A stretch of DNA of 16,684 bases from Chloroflexota bacterium (lineage in GTDB: Bacteria > Chloroflexota > Dehalococcoidia > UBA3495), in contig PAMF01000020.1 of the NCBI GenBank assembly GCA_002707185.1, positions 5,499 to 22,182 of the forward strand, in the 5' to 3' direction. The notes beneath the pieces were generated by a model. The model ran no database searches. It was not told the DNA's origin and saw nothing but the letters and a program-made list of their open reading frames with translations. This document shows positions 7,302 to 14,810 of the stretch, piece by piece. Numbering within the stretch: position 1 is the first letter of the stretch; each line of letters starts with the position of its first letter. Made by a program: the position numbers and the translations under genes.

Positions 7302-8678
7302 TTAATCTGCCAAATCTCGAGAAACTTGATCAAACCCTTTGTCCAAAGCTCTCAAAATTTCGTCTATTTCTCCTGAGGTCACACACAGAGGCGGCATAAT
7401 ATTCATCATATCTCCCCCTCTAAGAAGAATTCCTTGATCCGAGAAAGCTTGGGTAAGCCTTGAAGCCAGTTCAGCCTCGGGAGCAAAATATTCTTTTGTT
7501 TTTCTATCCTTTACGACTTCTAGCCCGCAGAACAATCCTAACCCTCTAACATCTCCAATAATCGCATGTTTTTCCTTTAATTCTTCTAGGCCATCTAAAA
7601 GATACCTGCCCATTTTCGCTGAATTATCTGGCAGGTTCTCACGTTCCATTATTTCTAAGTTTTTTAGAGATGCGGCTGCCGCTACTGGATGCCCTCCAAA
7701 TGTGATCACATGCCGAAAAGCAGCTTTTTGACTCCCTACAAATGAATCGGCTATCGATTTTCTTACAATTGTTCCACCCATTGGGATATAGCCACTCGTG
7801 ATCCCCTTAGCAACTGTCATCATATCCGGAGTAATTCCCCAGTGTTCACAGGCGAACATTTTGCCAGTTCGTCCAAAACCTGTTATCACCTCATCTGCTA
7901 TCAACAAACACCCGTATTTATCACATATCTCTCTCAGTCGAGGCCAATAATTGGGAGCAGGTACGATAGCACCCAAAGGGCTTGATACCGGCTCTGCCAC
8001 TACAGCCGCAACCGTCTCTGGCCCTTGAAACAAGATCATTTCTTCAACGGCGTTAACACAACGTTCCGCACAATCCTCGGGAGACTCCCCTCCTAGCTCA
8101 CACCTGTAGGGATTAGGCTGGGGCACATGAAAACATCCTGCTAACAGAGGTTCATAATCCACTTTAGGAAAATGGGACGAACTTCCCAAAGCCAGCGCTC
8201 CGAATGTCGCTCCGTGATAGGAACCCTTCCTACTAATAAATTTTATTCTTGATGATTCACCCATGCGCTTGAAATAGGCTCTAGTCAATTTCATAGCCGT
8301 TTCGACTGCCTCGGATCCTCCACTGGTAAAGAAGCAACGCGATAAATCTCCTGGAGTGATATCAGCGATCTTTTCCGCTAATCTTACCGCCGGCTCCGTA
8401 GTAGTTCCTAACGGCATGTATGTAAGTTTCAGCATTTGTTCATAAGCCGCATCAGCTATCTCTGTCCTGCCATACCCTACGTTTTTCAACCAGAGACCTG
8501 ACATGGCATCTATATAAGTATTACCTAATGCATCTGTAACTTGGCATCCCTTGCCCTCGACGAAAATTTGAGGCTCCCCTTTTTCTGCCATATCACTGGG
8601 CTCTCTAAGATAAACCCATAAATGTTCTAATGCGGAATCCTGTAGTTCTTTAATTTCAGCATCTGAAGAAATAGTCAT
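7302..8678 (-). CDS. class III PLP-dependent aminotransferase (omega-amino acid:pyruvate type)
   Basis: A 458-residue fold-type I aminotransferase. YIDAMSGLWLKNVGYGR (55-71) is the typical substrate-loop region of the omega-transaminase and beta-alanine:pyruvate group. FFTSGGSEAVETAMKL (116-131) binds PLP phosphate, and SYHGAT (153-158) provides aromatic stacking. ADEVITGFGRTG (261-272) supplies the Asp that contacts the pyridine N, and AKGITSGY contains the Schiff-base Lys291. Likely substrates are beta-alanine, taurine, polyamines or other omega-amino compounds, with pyruvate as acceptor. The ATG at 8678 was chosen because GGAG lies about 8 bases upstream; a TTG at 8702 would add eight residues without a ribosome binding site. 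It is transcribed away from the carbamoyl-hydrolase operon, and their products could fit one pathway (ureido acid to omega-amino acid to aldehyde acid). Confidence 0.93.
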   Translation of the reverse strand: MTISSDAEIKELQDSALEHLWVYLREPSDMAEKGEPQIFVEGKGCQVTDALGNTYIDAMSGLWLKNVGYGRTEIADAAYEQMLKLTYMPLGTTTEPAVRLAEKIADITPGDLSRCFFTSGGSEAVETAMKLTRAYFKRMGESSRIKFISRKGSYHGATFGALALGSSSHFPKVDYEPLLAGCFHVPQPNPYRCELGGESPEDCAERCVNAVEEMILFQGPETVAAVVAEPVSSPLGAIVPAPNYWPRLREICDKYGCLLIADEVITGFGRTGKMFACEHWGITPDMMTVAKGITSGYIPMGGTIVRKSIADSFVGSQKAAFRHVITFGGHPVAAAASLKNLEIMERENLPDNSAKMGRYLLDGLEELKEKHAIIGDVRGLGLFCGLEVVKDRKTKEYFAPEAELASRLTQAFSDQGILLRGGDMMNIMPPLCVTSGEIDEILRALDKGFDQVSRDLAD

Positions 8679-8730
8679 GCTCACGCTCCAAATTTTGAAC
8701 AACTAAAAAGATAGTTTGTCCGACGAAGTC

Positions 8731-8758
8731 ATTATACTTGCAACCAATCAAGTCACAA
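8731..8758 (-). promoter_or_regulatory. putative sigma70-type promoter for the aminotransferase gene
   Basis: On the minus strand, a perfect TATAAT (8736-8731) is preceded by TTGTGA (8758-8753) with a 16-base spacer. Transcription would start near 8724, leaving a leader of about 46 bases before the ATG at 8678. Position and match are good, but no experimental support can be inferred from sequence. Confidence 0.5.
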
Positions 8759-8906
8759 TACCAGATGGTCTCTATAGCATCAAGAAACCATGGTTGAATA
8801 TTTGAAAAGGATTCTTGCTTCAGACACTAACAAGAGTCTAGGTAAATCGCACATGCTCTTGCTAATGCATTGTTGCTCAATGACAAGGCAAGGACAAGAA
8901 TTACTC

Positions 8907-8935
8907 TTTACAGGAAAAATTGCAGGTGGTACTTT
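8907..8935 (+). promoter_or_regulatory. putative promoter for the carbamoyl-hydrolase operon
   Basis: TTTACA (8907-8912) and TACTTT (8930-8935) are separated by 17 bases and lie about 40 bases before the ATG at 8977. The -35 box matches well and the -10 box only moderately (3 of 6). The rest of the divergent region shows no clear dyad operator. Confidence 0.3.
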
Positions 8936-8976
8936 CGGCTGTACGTAATAGTAATGTCGGAGCGTAGTGCCCCTTT

Positions 8977-10218
8977 ATGAAAAGCCTTAATATTAACTCC
9001 AAAAGACTTAATCAAACTCTGTTCGAACTTGGTAGCATAGGATCTACTTCACAGGGAATGCAACGGCTAGCTTTTACCCAATACGACATAGAAGCACGTG
9101 ATATGACTATTTCCTTAATGCATCGGGCAGGTCTGAATACGCGGATAGATACTGCAGGAAACATCATTGCTAGAAAAGAAGGGACGTCCCCGGATCTAGC
9201 GGCTATTGCCTTGGGGTCCCATATAGATACAGTCCCAAATGGAGGCAAATATGACGGTGCTTTGGGGGTAATGGGGGCAATAGAAGTGTCTCAAATCCTA
9301 GAAGACACTCAAACTAAATTACGCCACCCTCTGGAAATTGTTGTTTTCACCAATGAAGAAGGTACCAGATTCAAACGTTGGCTATTTGGCAGCAGAGCAA
9401 TGGCAGGGCTCCTAGAGCCGGACGACGAAACCGCAGCTGACGAAGAAGGTATTCCCATGAGTTCTAGGCTAGGAGATGTAGGGGGAAATATGCTTCAGAT
9501 CAGTAAAGCACCGCGCGGCCGATCTGAGATAGCCGCCTATTTTGAGCTACATATAGAGCAGGGCCCCGAACTTCACCAATCAGGCATTCCTATCGGGGTT
9601 GTAACAGGTATAACCGGTCGGTGGGTATATGGAGTCGAAATAATTGGCGTAGCCAACCACGCTGGAACAACTCCCATGCATGGTCGTCGAGACGCATTAG
9701 TGAGTGCATCTCAGCTGGTTTTAGCTGTACAAAGTTTGGCATCAGAATTAGAGATCTGTAGAGTCGGCACGGTTGGCAATATCCAGTCATATACAAATGC
9801 CGCCAATGTTATACCTGGCCGGATTAGCCTCGGGGTAGAATTCAGAGACGTGGACATGAGATGCTTGGCAGACGCAGATCAAGAATTCCACAAAATAGCA
9901 AAACAAATTGAACAAACCGAAGGTGTTAATATCACCATCACCAGATTCGAGAATACTGAATCAGTTCAAATTAACCAATCTATGCAAAATCTTGTGGAAC
10001 AAGCAACTGACCTGACTGGTCTAAATTACAAGCACCTTCCAAGCGGCGCAGGACACGATGCTCAAGCTATCGCGAACATAACCGACGCCGCCATGGTTTT
10101 TGTGCCTAGTGTGAATGGAATCAGCCACGCGCCCGAGGAATATTCTACGCCAGAAGATTGTGCAAACGGAACCCAGGTTCTCTTGAACTTACTCATGCTA
10201 GCCGATGAAAAGATATGA
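8977..10218 (+). CDS. M20-family N-carbamoyl/ureido amidohydrolase (hydantoinase/carbamoylase family)
   Basis: A 413-residue binuclear metallo-amidohydrolase of the group that contains N-carbamoyl-L-amino acid hydrolase, beta-ureidopropionase and allantoate amidohydrolase. Metal-binding motifs in order are GSHIDTVPNGGKYDG (80-94; His82, Asp93), TNEEGTRF (125-132; Glu127-Glu128), FELHIEQGP (189-197; His192) and a C-terminal GISHAPEEYS (381-390; His384). HAGTTPMHGRRDAL (228-241) and GAGHDAQ (357-363) are the lid and substrate carboxylate motifs. It would split a carbamoyl or ureido group to give an amino acid plus NH3 and CO2. Which ureido compound it takes cannot be decided from motifs. No clear ribosome binding site precedes the ATG, but the N-terminus fits the family. 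It is the first gene of a five-gene run and is divergent from the aminotransferase. Confidence 0.9.
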   Translation: MKSLNINSKRLNQTLFELGSIGSTSQGMQRLAFTQYDIEARDMTISLMHRAGLNTRIDTAGNIIARKEGTSPDLAAIALGSHIDTVPNGGKYDGALGVMGAIEVSQILEDTQTKLRHPLEIVVFTNEEGTRFKRWLFGSRAMAGLLEPDDETAADEEGIPMSSRLGDVGGNMLQISKAPRGRSEIAAYFELHIEQGPELHQSGIPIGVVTGITGRWVYGVEIIGVANHAGTTPMHGRRDALVSASQLVLAVQSLASELEICRVGTVGNIQSYTNAANVIPGRISLGVEFRDVDMRCLADADQEFHKIAKQIEQTEGVNITITRFENTESVQINQSMQNLVEQATDLTGLNYKHLPSGAGHDAQAIANITDAAMVFVPSVNGISHAPEEYSTPEDCANGTQVLLNLLMLADEKI

Positions 10219-10256
10219 GGGATTGGATATTAAAAAGTACAGAGAGGTAAGAGGCA

Positions 10257-10343
10257 ATGACATCTGACCTTGCAGATCAATTTTTACATCTATATTTCCA
10301 AGCCAATCCACTAATTAGCTATCTAAATCTGGCTAGTCCATGA
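10257..10343 (+). CDS. 28-residue ORF coupled to the flavin reductase gene (leader or remnant)
   Basis: A short ORF begins with ATG after AGAGAGGTAAGAGG, a purine-rich ribosome binding site. It ends in a TGA that overlaps the ATG of the flavin reductase gene (ATGA), the classical geometry of translational coupling. The peptide starts MTSDLADQFLHLYFQANP, which resembles the N-terminal helix of DUF885 proteins (LAD.....YF...P). It could therefore be the stub of a deleted larger gene, or a real small peptide whose translation opens the reductase start. The function is unknown. Confidence 0.35.
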   Translation: MTSDLADQFLHLYFQANPLISYLNLASP

Positions 10344-10906
10344 CTAGCAACATTCTTAACCAACTATGGTCACCAATAGCTGCTTTGACTAGTCATTGGG
10401 AAGGAAAGGTTAACGCGCAGATATGCGTCGGAATCAGTAATGCGTCAATCGTACCTGAAAAACCTCGAGTATTAGTTCAAATTTATAAAGAAAATTATAG
10501 TCATATCCTCATAGCGCAAAGCGGAGCATTTGCTTTGAATTTTTTATCGCTTGAAACTACCGAACTAATAAAAGCTTTCGGTTTTTCTTCAGGCAGACAC
10601 ACTAACAAATTAGGAAACGTCCCCTATACTACGAAAATCACCGGCAGTCCAATTTTAGACAATTGCATCGCATACCTCGATTGCAAAATAATAAATGCTT
10701 TGGACGCAGGGGATATGACCTGCTATCTGGCGGACGTATTGGAGAGCGACACGTTGCAAAATGGTCCTCTTTTACGAATACGCGAAGCGAGGGAAGCTAT
10801 CCCCGGTGAATGGAATATAGAATGGGACCGACATAATCAAGATAGCATTAACACATCGCGTGAAATAATTGGTAATATAAGTTACACGCCTTGGCAAACT
10901 CCATGA
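10340..10906 (+). CDS. flavin reductase domain protein (RutF/HpaC-like)
   Basis: A 188-residue protein of the split-barrel flavin reductase family. The N-terminal segment with SPIAALTSHWEGKVNA and GISNASIVPEKPRVLVQIYK (31-50) is the FMN-binding N.....S..P....V motif. FALNFLS and a middle FGFSSGRHTNK loop follow as in HpaC and RutF. The beta-barrel continues through YLDCKIINALDAGDMTCYLADVLES, where such proteins have a conserved G-DH; here the His is Met. It would use NAD(P)H to reduce free flavin for a monooxygenase. No oxygenase is in the same operon. The nearest LLM genes are at 14811 and in the left cluster. The ATG overlaps the stop of a 28-codon ORF, which explains the lack of its own strong ribosome binding site. 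Confidence 0.8.
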   Translation: MTSNILNQLWSPIAALTSHWEGKVNAQICVGISNASIVPEKPRVLVQIYKENYSHILIAQSGAFALNFLSLETTELIKAFGFSSGRHTNKLGNVPYTTKITGSPILDNCIAYLDCKIINALDAGDMTCYLADVLESDTLQNGPLLRIREAREAIPGEWNIEWDRHNQDSINTSREIIGNISYTPWQTP

Positions 10907-10956
10907 ACACGTGCCAATTCAATAGAATATAAATATTTAACACCGGAGGATTTCAC

Positions 10957-11298
10957 ATGGGTACTTTTCGACTCTATACCGGCAGTGATAATGAATCACA
11001 TATAGATCCAGTTGATCTTTCCCAGACACCTGACTGGATGCAAGCTCAAGACACCACTCACATAACCTTTAGGGAGGCTCCAGTCGGCAATTTCCAAGAT
11101 TGGCATCCTGCTCCCAGACGCCAATACATAATAATCGTATCTGGAGAATTAGAGATAGGCCTAAGCGATGGAACAAAGCACGTCTTCGGGCCAGGAGATG
11201 CCAGGTTAGTTGAAGACACAACTGGGAAGGGTCATACCACAGCCACACATGGGACAATCCCTTGTGTAACAGCTACTGTACCCTTAGCCAACCAGTAG
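10957..11298 (+). CDS. small cupin-domain protein
   Basis: A 113-residue single-cupin protein. FQDWHPAPRRQYIIIVSGELEI (46-67) forms cupin motif 1 with His50 and Glu64, and VFGPGDARLVEDTTGKGHTT (76-95) is motif 2 with His93. This fits a group of short cupins with W/FH-APRRQ and GPGD...EDTTG.GH. One metal ligand of the classic set appears replaced, so metal binding is uncertain. Roles could be dioxygenase, isomerase or ligand sensing; nothing here picks among them. A strong GGAGG precedes the ATG, and the amidase gene starts 7 bases after the stop, so the two are surely co-transcribed. It may act in the same catabolic route as the neighbouring amidases. Confidence 0.85.
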   Translation: MGTFRLYTGSDNESHIDPVDLSQTPDWMQAQDTTHITFREAPVGNFQDWHPAPRRQYIIIVSGELEIGLSDGTKHVFGPGDARLVEDTTGKGHTTATHGTIPCVTATVPLANQ

Positions 11299-11305
11299 GA
11301 TTTCT

Positions 11306-12496
11306 ATGTCTATTAATCGCGTCAGCATTACAGACTCGCTGAACGCATTCTGTAACGACACAGATGCCTACCTGCAGGGGATCCCCAACGGTCCCTTATC
11401 CTCATTAACCTTTGCGGCAAAGGATATATTTGATATCCAAGGTTATGTAACCGGCGGTGGCAATCCGGATTGGAAGTTATCACAACTACCGGCTGAATCT
11501 ACCGCCTGGGCCGTGCGGGTCTTGGTAGAAGCGGGAGCCACTATGGTAGGCAAAACATTGACGGATGAGATTACCCGGGGAATTTTTGGAGAGAATTCCC
11601 ATTATGGGACCCCAATAAATACTAATGCTCCAGGCAGAGTACCTGGTGGTTCGTCGAGCGGATCAGCTTCGGCGGTAGCAGGGGGATTAGTTGACTTTGC
11701 TTTGGGTTCAGATACAGGTGGATCAGTTAGAGTCCCTGCCAGTTTCTGCGGCTTATATGGTTTAAGGCCTACTCATGGCAGGATTTCGTTAGACGGTGTA
11801 CTTCCGCAATCAAGCAGTTACGATACTGTCGGGTGGTTTGCCAGAGATCCTGAGACCTTTGCCCAAGTTGGTTCGGTTCTCCTGCAATCTGAAAGTCACA
11901 ATCAGTTGCCTAGCCAAGTATTGATAGCCGAAGATGCCTTTGCCCTGTTGGACAATGATGTTTCAGAAGCTCTACAGCCTGCGATCCAGAAAATCTGCTC
12001 TCTGATTGGCAACCATTCTTCCATTCGTCTAGCTCCCACGAATTTATCCGAATGGCGGGATCAACAAGGAACACTGCAGAGCAAAGAAGCCTGGAACACA
12101 GTACGAGAATGGATCGATCTAACAAACCCGAGATTTAGTTTTGAGGTAACCGAGAGATATGTCCTGGCAAAAAATATCTCTGCAGATGATATTAACTCCG
12201 CGGAGCAAATCAAGGCTCAGGTAAAAGATCGTATCAATCAATTGTTGATCGATGGAGCAGTGATTTGTTTACCTACTACAGTTGGGGCTGCTCCTCCAAT
12301 CGGTCAAAAATTGTCAGAACGAACGGAGTTAAGGTTGCAGACCAGCCAGCTTACGTGTATCGCAGGTACAACAGGTGGCCCTCAAATCAGCCTACCTCTT
12401 ACTCGAGTTGGTGGGCTACCGGTCGGAATCTCCCTCTTAGGCTCACAGGGGGACGATGAGATGCTAATAGAAATTGCGCGGCAATTGTCTCCATAA
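11306..12496 (+). CDS. amidase-signature hydrolase, AMI1-like
   Basis: A 396-residue amidase-signature enzyme, short for the family (usually 430-500) but like the plant and bacterial AMI1-type indole-acetamide amidases. The Ser-cisSer-Lys triad is visible: Lys39 in FAAKDIFD, cis-Ser116 in VPGGSSSGSAS, and nucleophile Ser140 in GSDTGGSVRVPA. FDIQGYVTGGGNPDW near 42-56 closely resembles AMI1. It would hydrolyse an amide R-CO-NH2 to acid and ammonia in the cytoplasm. The gene starts 7 bases after the cupin stop with TAGGA as ribosome binding site, showing tight coupling. Its place after a carbamoyl hydrolase suggests a second nitrogen-releasing step. The substrate is not evident. Confidence 0.92.
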   Translation: MSINRVSITDSLNAFCNDTDAYLQGIPNGPLSSLTFAAKDIFDIQGYVTGGGNPDWKLSQLPAESTAWAVRVLVEAGATMVGKTLTDEITRGIFGENSHYGTPINTNAPGRVPGGSSSGSASAVAGGLVDFALGSDTGGSVRVPASFCGLYGLRPTHGRISLDGVLPQSSSYDTVGWFARDPETFAQVGSVLLQSESHNQLPSQVLIAEDAFALLDNDVSEALQPAIQKICSLIGNHSSIRLAPTNLSEWRDQQGTLQSKEAWNTVREWIDLTNPRFSFEVTERYVLAKNISADDINSAEQIKAQVKDRINQLLIDGAVICLPTTVGAAPPIGQKLSERTELRLQTSQLTCIAGTTGGPQISLPLTRVGGLPVGISLLGSQGDDEMLIEIARQLSP

Positions 12497-12563
12497 TGGG
12501 TCTCATATCCCAATCATTTTCAAGATTTCTTAACTACACCAATAATGCACTAATAACCAGCAT

Positions 12564-14177
12564 TTGAAACAAGAGGGAAAAACCATTAACGCTGATACAG
12601 TTATCCTAAACTCAAACATAATAACCATGGATTCATCCAATCCCAAAGCGCAAGCTCTAGCGATGTTACACGGCCGACTGGTAGCTGTTGGATCAAATTC
12701 TGATATATCAAATTATGTTGGTCCAGAAACAGAGATCCTAGAACTGCCAGGTAAGACCGTCCTGCCTGGGTTTATTGATGCCCATATCCATGTCCTAAAC
12801 AGTGGGATAAGACATGTCATGGCAGCTGACTGTGATCTACCGAGTATCGCCGACATTCAAGAAGCTTTAAAACAACAGGCAAATAAAACACCACCGGGCG
12901 AATGGGTCCAGGGGTTCAAATTTGACGACACCAAAACCATAGAAGGTAGGTTTCTTAATAGAACAGACTTAGACATGGTCAGCACCCAACATCCCATCAT
13001 GGTAGCTCATAGAGCTGGTCATATTTACTACTTGAACAGCAAAGCATTGGAGCTTGCTTCTTTCAACAACGACACATCTGATCCTCCGGGAGGAAGACTG
13101 GGGCGTCTCCCCGGCAGCAACGTGTTGAACGGGGTGATTTATGAACGTGCCATTGAGCCTGTAAGGTTTGGGTTAATACCACCCGAGACCGAAGAAATTC
13201 GTCGTGAAGGGTTGAAATTAATCTGCCAAATGCTAAACAAAGTTGGGTTAACAAGTGTTCACGATGCAAGAGTTACTAAAGATGAATTTCTTACCTATCA
13301 AAACGGTAAGGAAGCCGGCGACTTAACTCTAAGAGTGTATGCCCTGTTATACCATCCTCATTTTGAATCCGCGCGAGCTACTGGATTAAAAACGGGTTTA
13401 GGGGATGATATGCTGAAACTAGGAGGCATTAAGATGATAGCAGATGGGGCCATAGCGGCCCGGACTGCGTATATGTCCGAACCTTATCTAGGGACTCCTT
13501 GCGATTGCGATTACGGCATACTTGCTATGGATGCCGAAGAAACCGAAAATATGGTTAAACAAATCCATCGTGCCGGATTTCAAGTCTGTATACATGCAAA
13601 TGGAGACCTAGCAATTGATATGGTCTTGAAAGCCTATGAAAAGGCACAAACAGAATATCCTAGAGTCAACCCACGACACAGGATAGAACATTGTACCTTG
13701 GTCAACCCTGATATTCTTAAACGCATGCATGATTTAGGAGTGATTGCCACCCCATTTTGTACATATATCTACCATCACGGTGAGAAGATGCAATTCTTTG
13801 GCAAGGACCGGTTAGAGTGGATGTTCGCTCAAAGATCATTCATAGACTACGGAGTTATATCTACGGGAGCAACGGATTATCCCCCTGGCCCTTACGAACC
13901 CCTAATGGGTATACAAGCCTGTGTAACCAGGACGGATAGCAATGGCAATCTTTGGGGAGGATCCCAGAAAATATCGGTAGAAGAAGCTCTGAAATTATAT
14001 ACTTTGCACGGAGCCTACGCATCGTTTGAGGAAGATTCGAAAGGATCCCTAGAAGCTGGAAAATTAGCGGATATCGTAGTCTTAGGGGATGACCCATTGA
14101 CGGTAGACCCCTTTAGCATAAAGGATATTCCGGTGGAACGTACGATCCTTGGTGGCAAAACCGTATTTTGTTCCTAA
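12564..14177 (+). CDS. YtcJ-type metal-dependent amidohydrolase (amidohydrolase 3 family)
   Basis: A 537-residue amidohydrolase with N-terminal beta-sandwich ADTVILNSNIITMD and barrel metal motif PGFIDAHIHV (His74, His76). KMIADGAIAARTAYMSEPY is the family-typical strand. HANGDLAID and HRIEHCTLV carry further His ligands, and GATDYPPGPYEP has the catalytic Asp. The C-terminal GSLEAGKLADIVVLGDDPL closes the sandwich. Such enzymes hydrolyse cyclic or N-acyl compounds (imidazolonepropionate-like, N-substituted formamide), but the YtcJ group is mostly uncharacterised. The start is doubtful. TTG at 12564 is the first candidate after an in-frame stop yet lacks a ribosome binding site; an ATT at 12585 has AAGAGGG about 7 bases upstream. 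It lies 67 bases after the amidase gene and ends the operon. Confidence 0.9.
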   Translation: MKQEGKTINADTVILNSNIITMDSSNPKAQALAMLHGRLVAVGSNSDISNYVGPETEILELPGKTVLPGFIDAHIHVLNSGIRHVMAADCDLPSIADIQEALKQQANKTPPGEWVQGFKFDDTKTIEGRFLNRTDLDMVSTQHPIMVAHRAGHIYYLNSKALELASFNNDTSDPPGGRLGRLPGSNVLNGVIYERAIEPVRFGLIPPETEEIRREGLKLICQMLNKVGLTSVHDARVTKDEFLTYQNGKEAGDLTLRVYALLYHPHFESARATGLKTGLGDDMLKLGGIKMIADGAIAARTAYMSEPYLGTPCDCDYGILAMDAEETENMVKQIHRAGFQVCIHANGDLAIDMVLKAYEKAQTEYPRVNPRHRIEHCTLVNPDILKRMHDLGVIATPFCTYIYHHGEKMQFFGKDRLEWMFAQRSFIDYGVISTGATDYPPGPYEPLMGIQACVTRTDSNGNLWGGSQKISVEEALKLYTLHGAYASFEEDSKGSLEAGKLADIVVLGDDPLTVDPFSIKDIPVERTILGGKTVFCS

Positions 14178-14214
14178 CCTAACTTTTGTCTTAGTATAGA
14201 GGATAAAGTTTAGG
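14178..14214 (+). terminator. possible AT-rich terminator after the amidohydrolase operon
   Basis: CCTAACTTT just after the stop codon can pair with AAAGTTTAGG 18 bases later, with a single-base bulge. A T-rich stretch (GATTGTTTTAAAT) follows. The stem is mostly AT pairs and the loop is long, so it would be weak. The 3' position suits an operon end. Confidence 0.25.
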
Positions 14215-14354
14215 AAGATTGTTTTAAATAAATCCGTTTCGTAGCACAGACGCAAATATTTATAAGTGCTATTATTGAGCAGACCCACATTACATAAAGA
14301 TCACTAAATGGCATGCCATGGTCCGGTTGCCAACTGCGATACGCAGGAGATTTT

Positions 14355-14792
14355 ATGGAGAAAGTATCTATCCAGGAGGCTTCTAGACGTCTACATATCG
14401 CAACCTCTGAGGTAAGGGATTGTATCAGGATGGGAGAACTTATTGCAGAACGCGTACTTGGCCCCCAAGGGCGCCAAGTTTGGGTTGTACAACTGCCTGA
14501 GGATGACTGGGTAAGCCCGATAACCGAGCTCGAACAAAACAGAGGATTCTCGCCGTGGTGGTGGGGTAATAAAGAACGTTCAGGGAAAGTACACTATGTC
14601 CAAGATATGTATGCCTCCTCGTTTGAAGAAGTCATTCCCAGATTTCTTTGTGGATACGATGGAAGCAATATTTGGTCTGCACCTAGTCTAACCGAGGAAA
14701 ATATATGTCCGGATTGTCTGGTTGAAGCCCAAAGTAAAGAACTTCCGAGTTCCCAGAACCCGTTCGGCAGTAACCCTCCCACAAGTACATAA
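14355..14792 (+). CDS. HTH (MerR/excisionase-like) protein with C-terminal His/Cys putative zinc site
   Basis: A 145-residue two-part protein. Residues 3-48 resemble a winged excisionase/MerR-like helix-turn-helix: VSIQEASRRLHI, then helix TSEVRDCIRMGELIAE, then a wing RQVWVVQLP. A linker with WWW at 68-70 follows. The C-terminal half has His80 in KVHY, Cys99 in FLCG, and Cys118/Cys121 in ICPDC. This spacing suits a small zinc site like the H...LCG...C..C short proteins of Chloroflexota and actinobacteria. The ATG at 14355 has CAGGAG 5 bases upstream; the earlier ATG at 14313 lacks a ribosome binding site. The LLM gene starts 18 bases later, so this may be its regulator. DNA binding is inferred from the fold only. 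Confidence 0.7.
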   Translation: MEKVSIQEASRRLHIATSEVRDCIRMGELIAERVLGPQGRQVWVVQLPEDDWVSPITELEQNRGFSPWWWGNKERSGKVHYVQDMYASSFEEVIPRFLCGYDGSNIWSAPSLTEENICPDCLVEAQSKELPSSQNPFGSNPPTST

Positions 14793-14810
14793 CATTCGTA
14801 GAGGAGAATT

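Noticed and set aside
8790..8948. 52-codon + strand ORF (MVEYLKRILASD...) in the divergent intergenic region
   Set aside because: No ribosome binding site, poor amino acid pattern after the first dozen residues, and it overlaps the predicted operon promoter.
14309..14318. Palindrome TGGCATGCCA upstream of the HTH gene
   Set aside because: Only 10 bases long and without a promoter match around it; expected by chance in a window of this size.
14313..14354. N-terminal extension of the HTH protein starting at 14313
   Set aside because: No ribosome binding site at 14313, while the ATG at 14355 has CAGGAG at proper distance and begins directly with the HTH.
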